64,000 nucleotides of DNA from Incurvaria masculella (GCA_946894095.1 OX335657.1:17980001-18044000), one strand, 5' to 3'; counted from the first letter of the stretch, positions 53,851 through 63,819 are shown. Translations and numbers: made by a program. The notes: a model not told the origin generated them from the letters alone.

Positions 53851-55030
53851 CTCTTTAGATGGCACATCTCCTTTGTTTTCTAATCTGGACTTGCTACCTT
53901 CTACCCATTAGTATCCCACCACCGCAGCGCTATCGCCGGCTCTGTTCATTTGCAATTCCGATCCCCCGAACGGTTTCAATCAAAGGAATAGTGTTTTGTC
54001 TCGTCGGAGCGACTCGATGATATGCTCGATATATTCGCAGCCTGTACTCATTTAGGATTTCATGGATGATGATAATACGCTTTCTAAACCTCGAGAATAT
54101 AAGGATTTCAAACATTAAAACTCTCATTGACGCTGAAGCACATAATCTCGAACAAAATTATGTTGTTTGTTTTGTTAGATTATTCATTGATAAAATGTTA
54201 GAAATGGAAAAAATCATATTTATTTTTACATTCTTAGAATGAAAAAAAATTCTTTATTTGGCAATCACATTAAAAATTATATACACAGAACAATTATTGA
54301 TCACTCTAACCAGCTCTGATTTTTTTTAAATGTTTGACAATTTACGCTAAAAATAACATTTTGCCTACAGTAACTAAACCTTAAATAATATGCATGGTTC
54401 CGTAGGGAAGATCTTGTACATGTTAAGTTTTTTAGTAATGAAATGTTAAAGAAAAAAATGCTACACATATAGCATAACTGCTTTTTGTGATAAATGTAAC
54501 TGAGCACTCCCTGAAAAGGGGTGCATGTTTTTCCAATCATATTCACTGCAATATTCTTCCAACTCATACTTTTTTGTGACAAAAAATGTGAGGTGTCTGA
54601 TTGAAATTAAGCTTTCTTACACACATTTAAAGATTAATTGACATTATAATTTATTCACTCAAGAAATTTGAAGTATGTTTTATTCGAATTTTCTCATAAT
54701 CCGTGTATAACAACGATGATGTAATAGAAAATTACTTAAGCAACGAGCCAAGGAAAATAAAGATAATTTATGAAAATGTATTCATCAGCCTTGACAGAAT
54801 CAAGACGTTGTTTTAATTAAGTTTTTCTCGGGTTTATTTAATTTTAGTCACGACATTTTTAACATCTAAATACATTCACGAAACAGCTTCAAAGAAAATG
54901 TTTGTCACTATCGTAAATATAATAAAAAAATTGAAAAAAAACCCTCGTTTGTGTGTTTTTATTTTAATAGCAAAGGTTTTGTTTACCGTTTTATTTAAAT
55001 TTTGCGAGCTTTTAAATTAATATTCTCAAC
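53851..55030. other. AT-rich stretch without genes
   Basis: No supported feature; a 93-codon AT-rich frame at 54301-54582 (minus) has no domain signature. Confidence 0.45.
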
Positions 55031-55510
55031 TTAAGGCGCTAGGACTAGCCAACTACTCGCGCCATACAAATGCACTTTTTAACAAATGTAATAATGTGTA
55101 GTGAAACGCTTCAACAAATCCAAATAGAACTCCAGACTGATAAGGGATTGTTAATATTTTTTTATTCCATCATTTATTTAAATAATAATAAAAATAAAAA
55201 AAGTTGATTTTTCTTATTAGAAATCTGAAAGTCATTCGATTTCTAGATATAAGCAAAAACAGCATATATGCATAAACAAAAAATTCCATTTGCTTTTAGA
55301 TTTCTACATTTAGTCAAAAAAGTTCGGAAATGGACACCGTTTCCGCAATGTATTTTGTATAGAAAAAGGAAACATACATTAACGAAAATCATTCGATTCC
55401 TAGACAAGGAATCATATATTGTAAGGATGACACTTATAATCGTCAGACTTAGTTAGTTTACTTGGGGTGCCTCGTCTAACTTTGCGATTTGGCTAGTACC
55501 AGGCCCTTAA
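55031..55510. mobile_element. TTAA-1 MITE, full short copy
   Basis: 480 bp, TTAAGGCGCTAGGACTAGCC and GGCTAGTACCAGGCCCTTAA, TTAA at both ends. The core includes GTTCGGAAATGGACACCGTT, which is missing from the LINE-bearing copy at 3898. Confidence 0.85.
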
Positions 55511-55654
55511 TGAAGTTATGATGATTTATGCAATCTTTTAAATAGGTGCTTCGAGGTAACGGACCCCATGTAACGAACACCCGTCCAAGTGTTACACAAC
55601 TTCACAGACCCCGGCTTTTCCTATTTACATGCTCGGATCAACTTACAGGTTGTA

Positions 55655-55873
55655 GCGTTTAAGCCCTCCCGGGTTGGTACCATCCACGGAGGACAGAGGT
55701 GAAGCGGCAATGCAAAATTGTCCGTGTTTCCACCCAGTTCAATGTAGTCGTGCGCATAAAGGGAAGGTCCTGGCATGGCACCTTTTACCTTCGGGAATGT
55801 GGTGCATTGGGCTAATATCATAACGGTAGTTGTGTGGTATTAGCCATCCATGATAGGTTGCAGAAAAAAAATA
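55655..55873 (+). mobile_element. SINE, 5'-truncated
   Basis: Begins in the body (CCCTCCCGGGTTGGTACCAT) and runs to the tail and an A-run. ACCTTCGGGAATGTGGTGCA identifies it with the tRNA-headed type. Confidence 0.75.
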
Positions 55874-56238
55874 CACAAAAGTAGTAAAGGAACCTAGGAA
55901 TTTCTTGCCTTTCAAATGCAACAATATAAAAATGCGTGACTGGACCACATATGGGTTCCGGTACGCCTCTCTCAAGCTCCTCCTGTTTTTCCCAATATAT
56001 ATTGCTGTATCCTTAGTTTGTGGGTTGCTTGCTGGTGAAGCGTAATGAGTTTTATTTACCTTGGGTATAGGAAAACACGGCTGATTAATTAACAGCGTTT
56101 TAAATGCTTGCACACAGTACACCTGTATGACGACCCAACCGGAAGTGAGTCTCCCGTGTTCAGTGTTACCACATATATCCTTCCTTCCTTTTGCCATTTA
56201 GCATGCTATGTGATACACGTAACATCAGCGGGCCTATT

Positions 56239-56440
56239 CCTGGAATTCCGTAGTCAGCAATCAGGAATCCTGAGTCTCGATAATCGTTTTTATAGCGGTT
56301 TTAAAAGCGATTTTCTTAACGGAAATATTCCGGGGCATAGTTTTTCTAATTAATCAAGGTTTTCCGTCGAAAAAAACTCTTTGAGAAGCGCTATAAAAGC
56401 GGTTTCCTAGACTCAGGATTGCTGATTACGGAATTCCAGG
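56239..56440. mobile_element. 202-bp foldback element
   Basis: CCTGGAATTCCGTAGTCAGC at the left is mirrored by GCTGATTACGGAATTCCAGG. Inner ATAGCGGTTTTAAAAGCG and GCGCTATAAAAGCGGTTT also pair. Confidence 0.7.
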
Positions 56441-56910
56441 TTGAGACCTGCAGATTCAATCACTCACTTGCCTGCACACCTCGCGAATTATTTTACCATG
56501 GTATCGCCCCAGATTGGACCACAAATACGTTCAAGCCTTGCTACAAAGGAGGGGCCCAATTCGATTAATTATGAAAGTTTTCGCGTCTTTCGTCGCCGCC
56601 GGATGAGCGAGCGGTTCCCGTATCGTTGTGCGTAACTCGCTAATGCTATTAATAAGTATATCCACGAAGAATCCGGCACGACTCTCGTAATTCGATGATG
56701 GCGGATTCGGAGTCGGAAAACATTTCAGCGCACGTAGTCTTACATGGGTTCCGAGCAGTCATTTTCAAATTCAATAATGAGGTGATCGAGTTCCATACAA
56801 TGGTGCGTCAGTCAAATTAATAAATAATTTTCTCAAACTTTTAAATTTAAACAAATCAATTGAGAGCTACGTCTGTATTCTTATGTTTTTATGTTGATAT
56901 AAGCACCGCT

Positions 56911-56959
56911 CACAGATGGACAGGCAGCGTTTTGTAGCCTTTGGGTACGGAGCCCTAAA
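56911..56959 (+). mobile_element. ACGG element right-end scrap
   Basis: GCCTTTGGGTACGGAGCCCT is the family's hairpin arm; nothing else remains. Confidence 0.5.
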
Positions 56960-57027
56960 AATGAACGGTTTTGGAAATAAAAGGTTCTAGGTCACGGGTC
57001 ACAGTAAAATGTATGTTTTTATGTTAT

Positions 57028-57326
57028 GTTTTTAGGGTTTCCTAACCAAAGGGTGCCAACTAAACCCTATTACTAAGCCTCCGCTGGCCGTCCGTCCGTC
57101 CGTCCGTCCGTCCGACTGCCACCGTAATATGAACCGTAATATGTAGGTAGCCGAACTTTTCACTGAGTGTGTATTTATTTTGCCGCTATAACAACAAATA
57201 GGTAACTTAGAAAAAATATAAAAATTAAAGAATTAAACCATACATTAAACGTGATTTTTTTTAAAAATCTCGTACGATGGTACGGAACCTTTCGTGTGCG
57301 AGTTCGATTCGCACTTGTCCGGTTTT
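57028..57326 (-). mobile_element. ACGG-repeat interspersed element, copy 12
   Basis: Full-length minus-strand copy with five to six CCGT units and an intact left arm in reverse (ATTCGCACTTGTCCGG). Confidence 0.8.
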
Positions 57327-57830
57327 TGAATCATATTAAGGCGGCAGTTATTAAGATAGAATAGCGAGGTCGGCATAAATTCGACAGGGTCCTTGAGCAC
57401 AGTGCATCTATCCTAGAACTAGTTACCCCATGGCGGTCGCATTCAATCTCAAGTTGGAACATCGAGGCGGTGACGGCACCGATTCACGTTGCCAATTACA
57501 ACTAGGATAATTTGATTTAAACTCGGCAGAAGTTAACCAGCGACACATCCAACGGTTAGATCTACGCTTACATTCTACATGTGATTCCGCTATTCCAGAA
57601 ATGAAGGGTATACATTTATGTACGACATATGTCTATTTGAATGCTATACAACGACATCTTCATTAAAGCATTGTAATTTCGTTATAAAAACGTCGATTTA
57701 AGTAAGCGATAATCATAACATTGTCTATCTGAAAACATTTTAATAATGATGTGTAACAACTGTGAAAGTCTAAATGAGATCACAGTTTTGAGAGAAAAGT
57801 GTTGAGTCTGGATATGCGTCTAAAGCAGTA
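57327..57830. other. Gene-free stretch
   Basis: Nothing supportable is seen. Confidence 0.4.
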
Positions 57831-57892
57831 TTCAAACCTACGACCTTTGGATTACATGCTACCGCTGAGCTATTTGGACAATTACGTGAGCC
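57831..57892 (-). ncRNA. tRNA pseudogene-like segment
   Basis: In reverse it reads TCCAAATAGCTCAGCGGTAG (a good A-box, TAGCTCAGCGG), then CATGTAATCCAAAGGTCGTA, then GGTTTGAATACT (B-box with mismatches). Acceptor ends do not pair well. Likely a decayed tRNA or SINE head. Confidence 0.4.
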
Positions 57893-58229
57893 AACGAATC
57901 CCTCAATAATATTCGTATTGTCAAATGCGACTACTAGGTGGCGCTGATTTTGCGCATTGATCCTGATTTATTAATTGAAATAAAAATATGTGTTCAAACT
58001 TAAACATTAATAAACGACTACATACATTTAATAATAACCAAACACAATTACTATCCAAACATGCTACAGTGAGGTAAATCTTATATTCAAATTCGCCGGT
58101 GATTCATACTCACCTGTGAGTCACTGGTGAATATTTACAATTTCTTACTTGTACTGTGATGTAATGTTCAGACACAACATACAATAAACAGGGATCTATG
58201 AACGCTGGCAACACTCAACGGCGACGTAC

Positions 58230-58391
58230 CTTCTTGGGCTTCCCGCTTTTCCGCAGCAGCTTGGCGCAGCAGAGCCCCCTGGTGTCGACGGGCGGCGGCG
58301 CGGAGGCTGCGCGCGCGCAGCACAGCGCCCCCCGCCCGCCGCGCGCCCGCTCCGGCGAGCTCGCCGCCCGCACAGCAGAATCCTCGCCCAT
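58230..58391 (-). CDS. Candidate coding exon, unknown protein
   Basis: A GC-rich minus-strand segment reads from ATG (58391) for exactly 54 codons to a strong donor AAG/GTACGT at 58230/58229, phase 0. The peptide starts MGEDSAVRAASSPERARGGR, continues through a Cys/Ala/Pro stretch and ends VDTRGLCCAKLLRKSGKPKK. Third codon positions are almost all G or C. The in-frame upstream sequence is stopped by a TGA about eight codons before the ATG, so this would be a first coding exon. The other two minus-strand frames are also largely open because of GC content. A plus-strand frame of 80 codons over the same DNA has no splice support. Not identified. Confidence 0.4.
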
Positions 58392-58439
58392 GCTATCCGC
58401 GCCGGTATGTCTTCATTGGATTTTTCAACAGGGGTCGTA

Positions 58440-59589
58440 GTGTTTTTTATTTTAAGAGTCTAGGGTTGCCGTCTTCATCATTATGGAATTGTTAATGAAA
58501 CCGTATTTATTTTCATAACATTTACGCAAGTACTGACACAGCTTCAAATAGATTACTAGTGTAAGTACCTCACTCAGTTGTGTGTCAGATAAGACGTCCA
58601 TTTATATTTTTTCTTATTTAGACATATTCACACAGCGTTGGATATTAAATGAATAAAATATAATTTCAAAACGTGTTATTTTGTAAGGTATATTATAACT
58701 TGATTACAATTTAATATCTTCAAGTTAGATAGCCCTAATCAAGGGTCATTCAGCATAGAGATATGATAGGATTATGAGGCATGTCCCCCAGTCATTGCTA
58801 GGCCGTTACTATGAAGATAGGAATATTTTGGCAATTTTTTTAACATGAAAGTAGATACTTAATATCTTATGAACACTACTTTTAAGCATTTAGATAATAG
58901 AAGAATTTTCAGTAGAAAATTAGATTGTTAAAGCTCGTAAAATCGCAAAGCTTCTATTAAGTTCGATATATTTGTACTGCGTAGGTTATGTAAAGCGAAG
59001 CTAAGCTCAGCGTGTTAGGAGCTAAGTTCTAAGTTAGTAAACATTAATGTCCGTTTCAGCATCTGGAACAAGAGAAAAACGTTGTATCAAGAATTGTTGC
59101 AGACTTAAAAGCGAAGAAAGGACTGTTTATAATGTTTCTAAACTTTTCTACACACAATCGAAACGACCTACTCTTAACACTTCGTATAGTGTGCTAACAA
59201 AACCCCGCCGTGTGTTGTATGGTTATACTTGACTATATAGTTCATGCAAAAATATTTTATTATTATATTATATTAATAATATATTAATATATATATTAAT
59301 AATATTTATATTATTATAAGCTTATGTAAGTAATAGAGAGTCTGGTACGTTACCAGAGGTAAATCATCGTTGCTGCTCACTGAGTTAAATGCAACTTATG
59401 CTGAGATGGCCCCTTTTCTTCATCACTACTTTCTAACTCATTGTGCTACTTCTATGTTACTGTTTATGTGAAGAATAAATATTTTTCTATTTGATTTCAT
59501 TTTAAATACATAAAATTATCAAGCATGCATCTATTGTTTAAGCTTGTAGGTACGAAGTTATTCAATCTATTTCAGTGTTCTGCCGTCTC
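58440..59589. other. AT-rich stretch without genes
   Basis: Includes a TA-rich low-complexity patch at 59265-59320. Confidence 0.45.
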
Positions 59590-59900
59590 TACCATGGAGA
59601 AAGCTCTTCAGAGCTACATTACGTTGTCGCTCCGTACCCTTTCTATCGCCGTCCGACGCTGTACAGGCGGGGAATGCATCCATTCACTGTCGACATTCCT
59701 AAAATGAGTACCAACCGATCCTCTAAATAATTTATATATAGGGTCGGTAATCGACTCCCTGCTGAGGTATTTCCCTAAAAGTACAACCTCCAAACATGGT
59801 GTGAAAAAAGCACCTGGCCGGCCGGCATGGTATCCGCAGCCCTCGTAAAAGTTCGAAAGACCATGGGCATCATTGGGCACATCTTATGTGAGGTCATGGC
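59590..59900 (+). pseudogene. LINE ORF2 C-terminal fragment
   Basis: Broken frames read YPFYRRPTLYRRGMHPFTVD, IPKMSTNRSSK, then RVGNRLPAEVFP and KYNL, parallel to 42180-42530. Two stops and a frameshift make it non-functional. Confidence 0.65.
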
Positions 59901-60089
59901 TACAAATAGGTCCATACCACGATGTTAATATGTGCAGTCAGAACACCTCTGCGACCGTAAGTTCGGGACAAGTCTCACGGGAGCATATTATGCTTGCTTG
60001 CACGGCGTGCTTATGGGAACACGTAACCTTACTCTGCTAGTGTTTTGACAATAAGCACATAAACTCTGTGAAAGTATTCCCCCGAGAGC

Positions 60090-60184
60090 CACGGGATCGC
60101 TACGAGTGGTCGATTAGTTATACTGACATCGTAAATCACGGGATCGCTACGAGTGGTCGACTAGTCATACTAATATTATGAATG
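60090..60184. repeat. Two-copy 47-bp tandem repeat
   Basis: CACGGGATCGCTACGAGTGG followed by TCGA(T/C)TAGT(T/C)ATACT occurs at 60090 and 60137. Confidence 0.8.
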
Positions 60185-60317
60185 TGTAAGTAACTCGTTC
60201 GGTTTGTATGTTGCGGTTCCACTCCTAAGCCGCTGAACCAATTTTAACTGCACTTCGGTAGAGGTAGTCTGGACCTTAGAAAAGAACATAGTTTACTTTT
60301 TGTGGTGGAAATATATA

Positions 60318-60900
60318 TAATATGAATACCCGCGAATGGTATGTTTTGCTGGTTCGGGTCCAGCCTTGCAGTATATTCGTAAAATAGTTCTTTTTACTGG
60401 GCTCTTTCTTCAATTACTGTGTCCTTGCTTCACGGTCGATTATACATACATACATGTCACATTCCTTGGAATATGCGACGTACCTGCTTAGTACGAAAAA
60501 GTATATTTACTTAAGACAACCTAGGACTGGCTCTAGCGTCTGATGCCAAATACGATTTTGGTGATGACGGCAATATGTTTGATTGTTCAATCTTTGCAGT
60601 CAATGTCCGCAACGCAGATGAAGCGTTAAATAAATGTATGTAGGTATAATCTTAAACACTGTGTTAGTAGGAGGCATTCATTACGGGAGGAGGGACTGTA
60701 GGAGAATTCCAAATTATGGGTATACAGCCGGTGGCGAAATTGGTAGACGCAATACCCGCGAATGGTATGTTTTGCTGGTTCGGGTCCAGCCTTGCAGTAT
60801 ATTTGTAAAGTAGTTATTTTTACTGGGCTCTTTCTTCAATTAATGTGTCCTTGCTTCACGGTCGATTATACGTACATACATGTTACATTCCTTAAAATTA
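60318..60900 (+). mobile_element. tRNA-Leu-like repeat, tandem arrangement
   Basis: Two direct copies (60325 and 60751, offset 426 bp) of the block CCCGCGAATGGTATGTTTTG through CACGGTCGATTATAC flank a 270-bp body. The downstream copy has the whole tRNA-like segment; the upstream one lacks the A-box. Confidence 0.7.
60725..60797 (+). ncRNA. tRNA-Leu-like segment, best copy
   Basis: A 73-nt tRNA-shaped stretch: 7-nt acceptor side CAGCCGG, T8-G9, D-arm region GCGAAATTGGTAGACGC, a 5-bp anticodon stem ATACC/GGTAT, a perfect T-arm GCTGG-TTCGGGT-CCAGC, and a 3' acceptor side CTTGCAG with four of seven positions matching. The anticodon loop lacks T33, so it is not decodable. The D-arm matches bacterial tRNA-Leu far better than the eukaryotic nuclear type. 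Confidence 0.5.
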
Positions 60901-61634
60901 GGAGTTATTTCAATTACACAGATTGAGTAAGTACAATTTTCAAATCTATTCTGTTTGATTTTGTATGGTATCTGACAGCTTTGACAGTTTTTTTAGCTGA
61001 GCTCCGTTAGACGCCACCTGTCGTGATAAATAGGCAGTTTGCACGACAAGTCACCGCGGCCCCGAGTTAGGAGCCCTTCGAATTGAGTTGAATCGAATTT
61101 AATATTGTCGACCAATCGTTCAATGGTATCACCGCCGCAGCCATTCACTGGAAACGCATTAGGAAGTTTCGCAATAAAGCCTAGAGTTGTCACGTCTGGC
61201 GAAGTCTGCGCTCGCTGTGTGGGGGCGCCCTGTACATGCAGCTTGCGTCTAGATCGAAGCATTGGAATTTTGCACAATAACACATCCACCGGTTCGCTAG
61301 TGATGTCCGCGGTTTTCGCATCCGCGGATTTTTGCCATCCTCGACCGATATCCCTGTTTCTTTGTAAATTTCGATTAAATTGTATGTACTACGCAATAGG
61401 CCAGGATGTTACTCATCGGTAGATGTGTTGGATACAAAAAAAACAGTGACTTTGTTTTGGAGGCACGTATTTTTATATAAAAAAATTTAAATGGAAAACT
61501 CTAAGAAATAATATATAGCTATTTACTAAAAAAAAAATTTTGTATAGATTTTTAAACGTATAATCTAACATACATGTGTCCATACAAGCATTGCAAGTTT
61601 AAGAAAACCTTGTTTGAAAATTTACGGCTATTCA
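60901..61634. other. Stretch with overlapping ORFs, no gene called
   Basis: 61000-61330 is GC-richer with open frames of about 100 codons on both strands; no domain or paired splice sites. Confidence 0.35.
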
Positions 61635-61760
61635 CGCGGCGGGAGGAGACTTTATATGTCGCTTCGAGCTGATCGTTCAGCCCGTTGTCAAGGTGCAGTT
61701 TGATGCAGCGCACGGACGTAGACAGCCGCTACGCCCTTGACAACGTCTCCTCCCGCCGCG
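61635..61760. repeat. Nested perfect inverted repeats
   Basis: CGCGGCGGGAGGAGAC (61635-61650) pairs with 61745-61760, and GTTGTCAAGG (61684-61693) pairs with CCTTGACAAC (61735-61744). The right arms abut; the left arms are 33 nt apart. Confidence 0.9.
61651..61680 (+). promoter_or_regulatory. Possible TATA/initiator pair
   Basis: TTTATATG at about 61651 and TTCAG at 61676-61680 are spaced about 28 nt, as in insect core promoters. It is proposed only because an ATG-led open frame with a donor follows at 61703. Confidence 0.25.
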
Positions 61761-61769
61761 CGAAAAGCG
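61703..61769 (+). CDS. Candidate first exon, unknown protein
   Basis: ATG at 61703 opens MQRTDVDSRYALDNVSSRRA then KS, to the donor AAAGCG/GTAAGT at 61769/61770 (phase 1). The exon lies inside the nested inverted repeats, which offers another explanation for its conservation-like look. The product is not recognised, and the 5' UTR would be only about 24 nt. Confidence 0.25.
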
Positions 61770-61856
61770 GTAAGTATTCAACCAAGCTTAACGACCGCGG
61801 AAATCTAAAACGTCTTATAAATGGAAGCTTGTATAAAACGTCGCACTTGCTTATTA

Positions 61857-62131
61857 CGAAAAATCGTCCTAGTGCGAGTTGGACTCACACACGAAGGTTT
61901 CCGTATCAGGAACAAGATTCAACAAAAACAAATATTTTTTTTACATGCCTTTAATTTCTATTATTTTTTATTTGACCTATTTGTTGTTATAGCGGCAAAT
62001 AAAAACACACTGAATGTCAGCTGAGCTGCCTACTTATTACGGTTCATGAGACACAGCCCTGTGATAGACGGACGGACGGACAGCGGAGGCTTACTATAAG
62101 GGTTTTGGTGGCACCCTTTGTGTTCGGAAAA
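61857..62131 (+). mobile_element. ACGG-repeat interspersed element, copy 13
   Basis: Worn copy: left arm CCTAGTGCGAGTTGGACTCA, three ACGG units, right end CACCCTTTGTGTTCGG. Confidence 0.7.
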
Positions 62132-62196
62132 AAAAGTATATATTACTTGATATAAAAAGTATATTTTACTTGATATAAAAAAGTTGACAACACTAC

Positions 62197-62278
62197 CTTG
62201 ACGGCGCGGCGGCACGGGCGTGGCGGGCGGGTGTATATCGACGGCTCGTGTACACAGCGCCAATAAACGCTTCGCCAT
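62197..62278 (-). CDS. Candidate first exon, unknown protein
   Basis: On the minus strand, ATG at 62278 opens MAKRLLALCTRAVDIHPPAT then PVPPRRQ to the donor CAAG/GTAGTG (phase 1, 82 nt). A GC-rich, G-run-bearing segment (62320-62370) lies just upstream, as for a promoter. Not recognised. It would run toward the candidate exon at 58230, but joining them in the phase-1 frame gives an unconvincing peptide. Confidence 0.25.
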
Positions 62279-62317
62279 GCAAATGCCGCGAATGGTTATT
62301 CTTGAAGAAGTACCCAC

Positions 62318-62375
62318 CGCTCCGGCCGCGGGGGTGGGGTGGAGCGGGGTGGGGAGGGCGAGCCCGCCGCGGGTG
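62318..62375 (+). other. G-rich tract, strong G-quadruplex candidate
   Basis: GGGGG, GGGG, GGGG, GGGG and GGG with loops of one to six bases. Confidence 0.6.
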
Positions 62376-63071
62376 TATAATTGCTTTACTTTAGCGGTTG
62401 ATTGAGAACCCCGGCACCGCGGGAATTAGAAAATCAGAAATTTACGTTATTACAAAAGAACGTAACGGACTCCTGCGCCGTTCGGATTCATTTCGTTGTT
62501 GAGAGTTATCGAGGTAATAAATAGCCGAAATAAAAATTTAGTATAATGTGTCTTGACTCGTGTGAAAATAACGATTAAATGTCGGGTTTCTGGTGCATTC
62601 AAACCGAGATTCAAACGATTTTAATCAAATACGGAGCGAAAAATATTCTGGCATAATATCAAAATAGAAAAATACATCAGAAAAATAACTAAAGTTGATA
62701 GGTCCGTCATAACATGACGCAATGGGCTTGGAAAAAAATATTTTGTAATTTTTTTACACTAGCAGCTTTAAGCCGGTCGGTGCATTCTGTATTACTAGCC
62801 CAAAAAATATCTCTCACTGTGAATTATGATATAAAATTACATTTACAAATACTTTTATTTCAATTATTTGTCTTGTTGTACAAGTACATTAGATTAAGCA
62901 CATTACCGATTTGGCTAATGAGTTCTAATACCGTTCTTGTGGAAATGCCTATTAAGGCTCAGTAGCTTATCTTTTTCGTAAGAATTGGTGCCCCTTATTC
63001 TCCATTTTTTATAATACTAGTTTAAGGTGACAGCCTCGGCCGTAGCAAACAAATAATATATCCTGAAACGT
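62376..63071. other. AT-rich stretch without genes
   Basis: An 83-codon frame at 62714-62965 is AT-rich and has no motif. Confidence 0.4.
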
Positions 63072-63182
63072 AAGTCGGCTAATAGATAACTATTTTTTCG
63101 AGCGTTAGCGTTATTTTACAAGAATCACACAACATTGTACCAAATGTTGTGTTATCTCATAACGCTTGTTATCTATTGGCGG
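63072..63182. mobile_element. 111-bp foldback element
   Basis: CTAATAGATAAC/GTTATCTATTG at the ends, CGTTAT/ATAACG further in, and ACACAACATT/AATGTTGTGT at the centre. Confidence 0.6.
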
Positions 63183-63521
63183 ACTCAGGATCCTGTACTC
63201 TCATACTCAGTTGCTTACTAACGCGCAAACACGGATAAAGCCGTCGCGTCAAACATAATATTAAAATTCGCATCAAGTTCTTGTCAAGAACGTATAGCTC
63301 GGCTCGAGCAACAAGCATGCTTTCTGTATGATCAACCATGCTCGACGGCTACTAAAGGGGCTTTGCCGATTGGGTTAAGCATTCGACCTTGCCACTATAT
63401 GTGCAAATTGTATTACATATTTTTGAACACGAGGGCGTAAGTAAAAAACATTCATTCAAACATATTCAAGATTAACTTTAACGATTTTAGATAATCAAAT
63501 AAATAATTTGTAGGGAATGTG

Positions 63522-63634
63522 ACATGTATGTATGTATAATCGACCGTGAAGCATGGACACATTAATTGAAGAAAGAGCCCAGTAAAAAGATTAATGTGTC
63601 CATGCTTCACGGTCGATTATACATACATACATGT
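63522..63634. repeat. 45-bp perfect inverted repeat from tRNA-Leu-like repeat
   Basis: Arms 63522-63566 and 63590-63634 are exact complements with a 23-nt spacer. Both are the 3' part of the repeat at 60318 and share the variant GTGTCCATGC, where other copies have GTGTCCTTGC. Confidence 0.95.
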
Positions 63635-63708
63635 ATGCTTAGTACGAAAAAGTATATTTACTTAAATAATTTGTAGTCTAGCGGCTATTTAAAGATACGA
63701 CTGTAGCC

Positions 63709-63819
63709 TGGTTTATTTGCTGATTTATTTTATTCGACACTTACATCGTGCTGATTATCTTGTACTGGTATTGATTGGTGGCGATTAAGCTAATCAACAG
63801 TAGGTGAAAAGGCTCTAAG
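63709..63819. mobile_element. Small MITE with TTTTCACCAAG termini, copy 4
   Basis: Shortened copy: GCTGATTTATTTTATTCGAC at the left and CAACAGTAGGTGAAAAGG at the right. Confidence 0.6.

Noticed and set aside
54301..54582. 93-codon minus-strand ORF
   Set aside because: AT-rich, no domain, no start or splice context; length expected by chance in this window.
58198..58440. Plus-strand 80-codon ORF
   Set aside because: The same DNA reads better on the minus strand, where an ATG frame ends exactly at a strong donor.
48222..60797. Bacterial contamination because of the tRNA-Leu-like D-arm
   Set aside because: The segment lies inside a repeat with several diverged copies, one interrupted by a lepidopteran SINE.
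60318..60900. LTR retrotransposon
   Set aside because: The direct repeats do not show TG...CA ends or a primer-binding site, and there is no gag-pol sequence.
61105..61422. 105-codon plus ORF and its 98-codon minus partner
   Set aside because: Both strands open over the same GC-richer DNA without motifs; I could not choose either.
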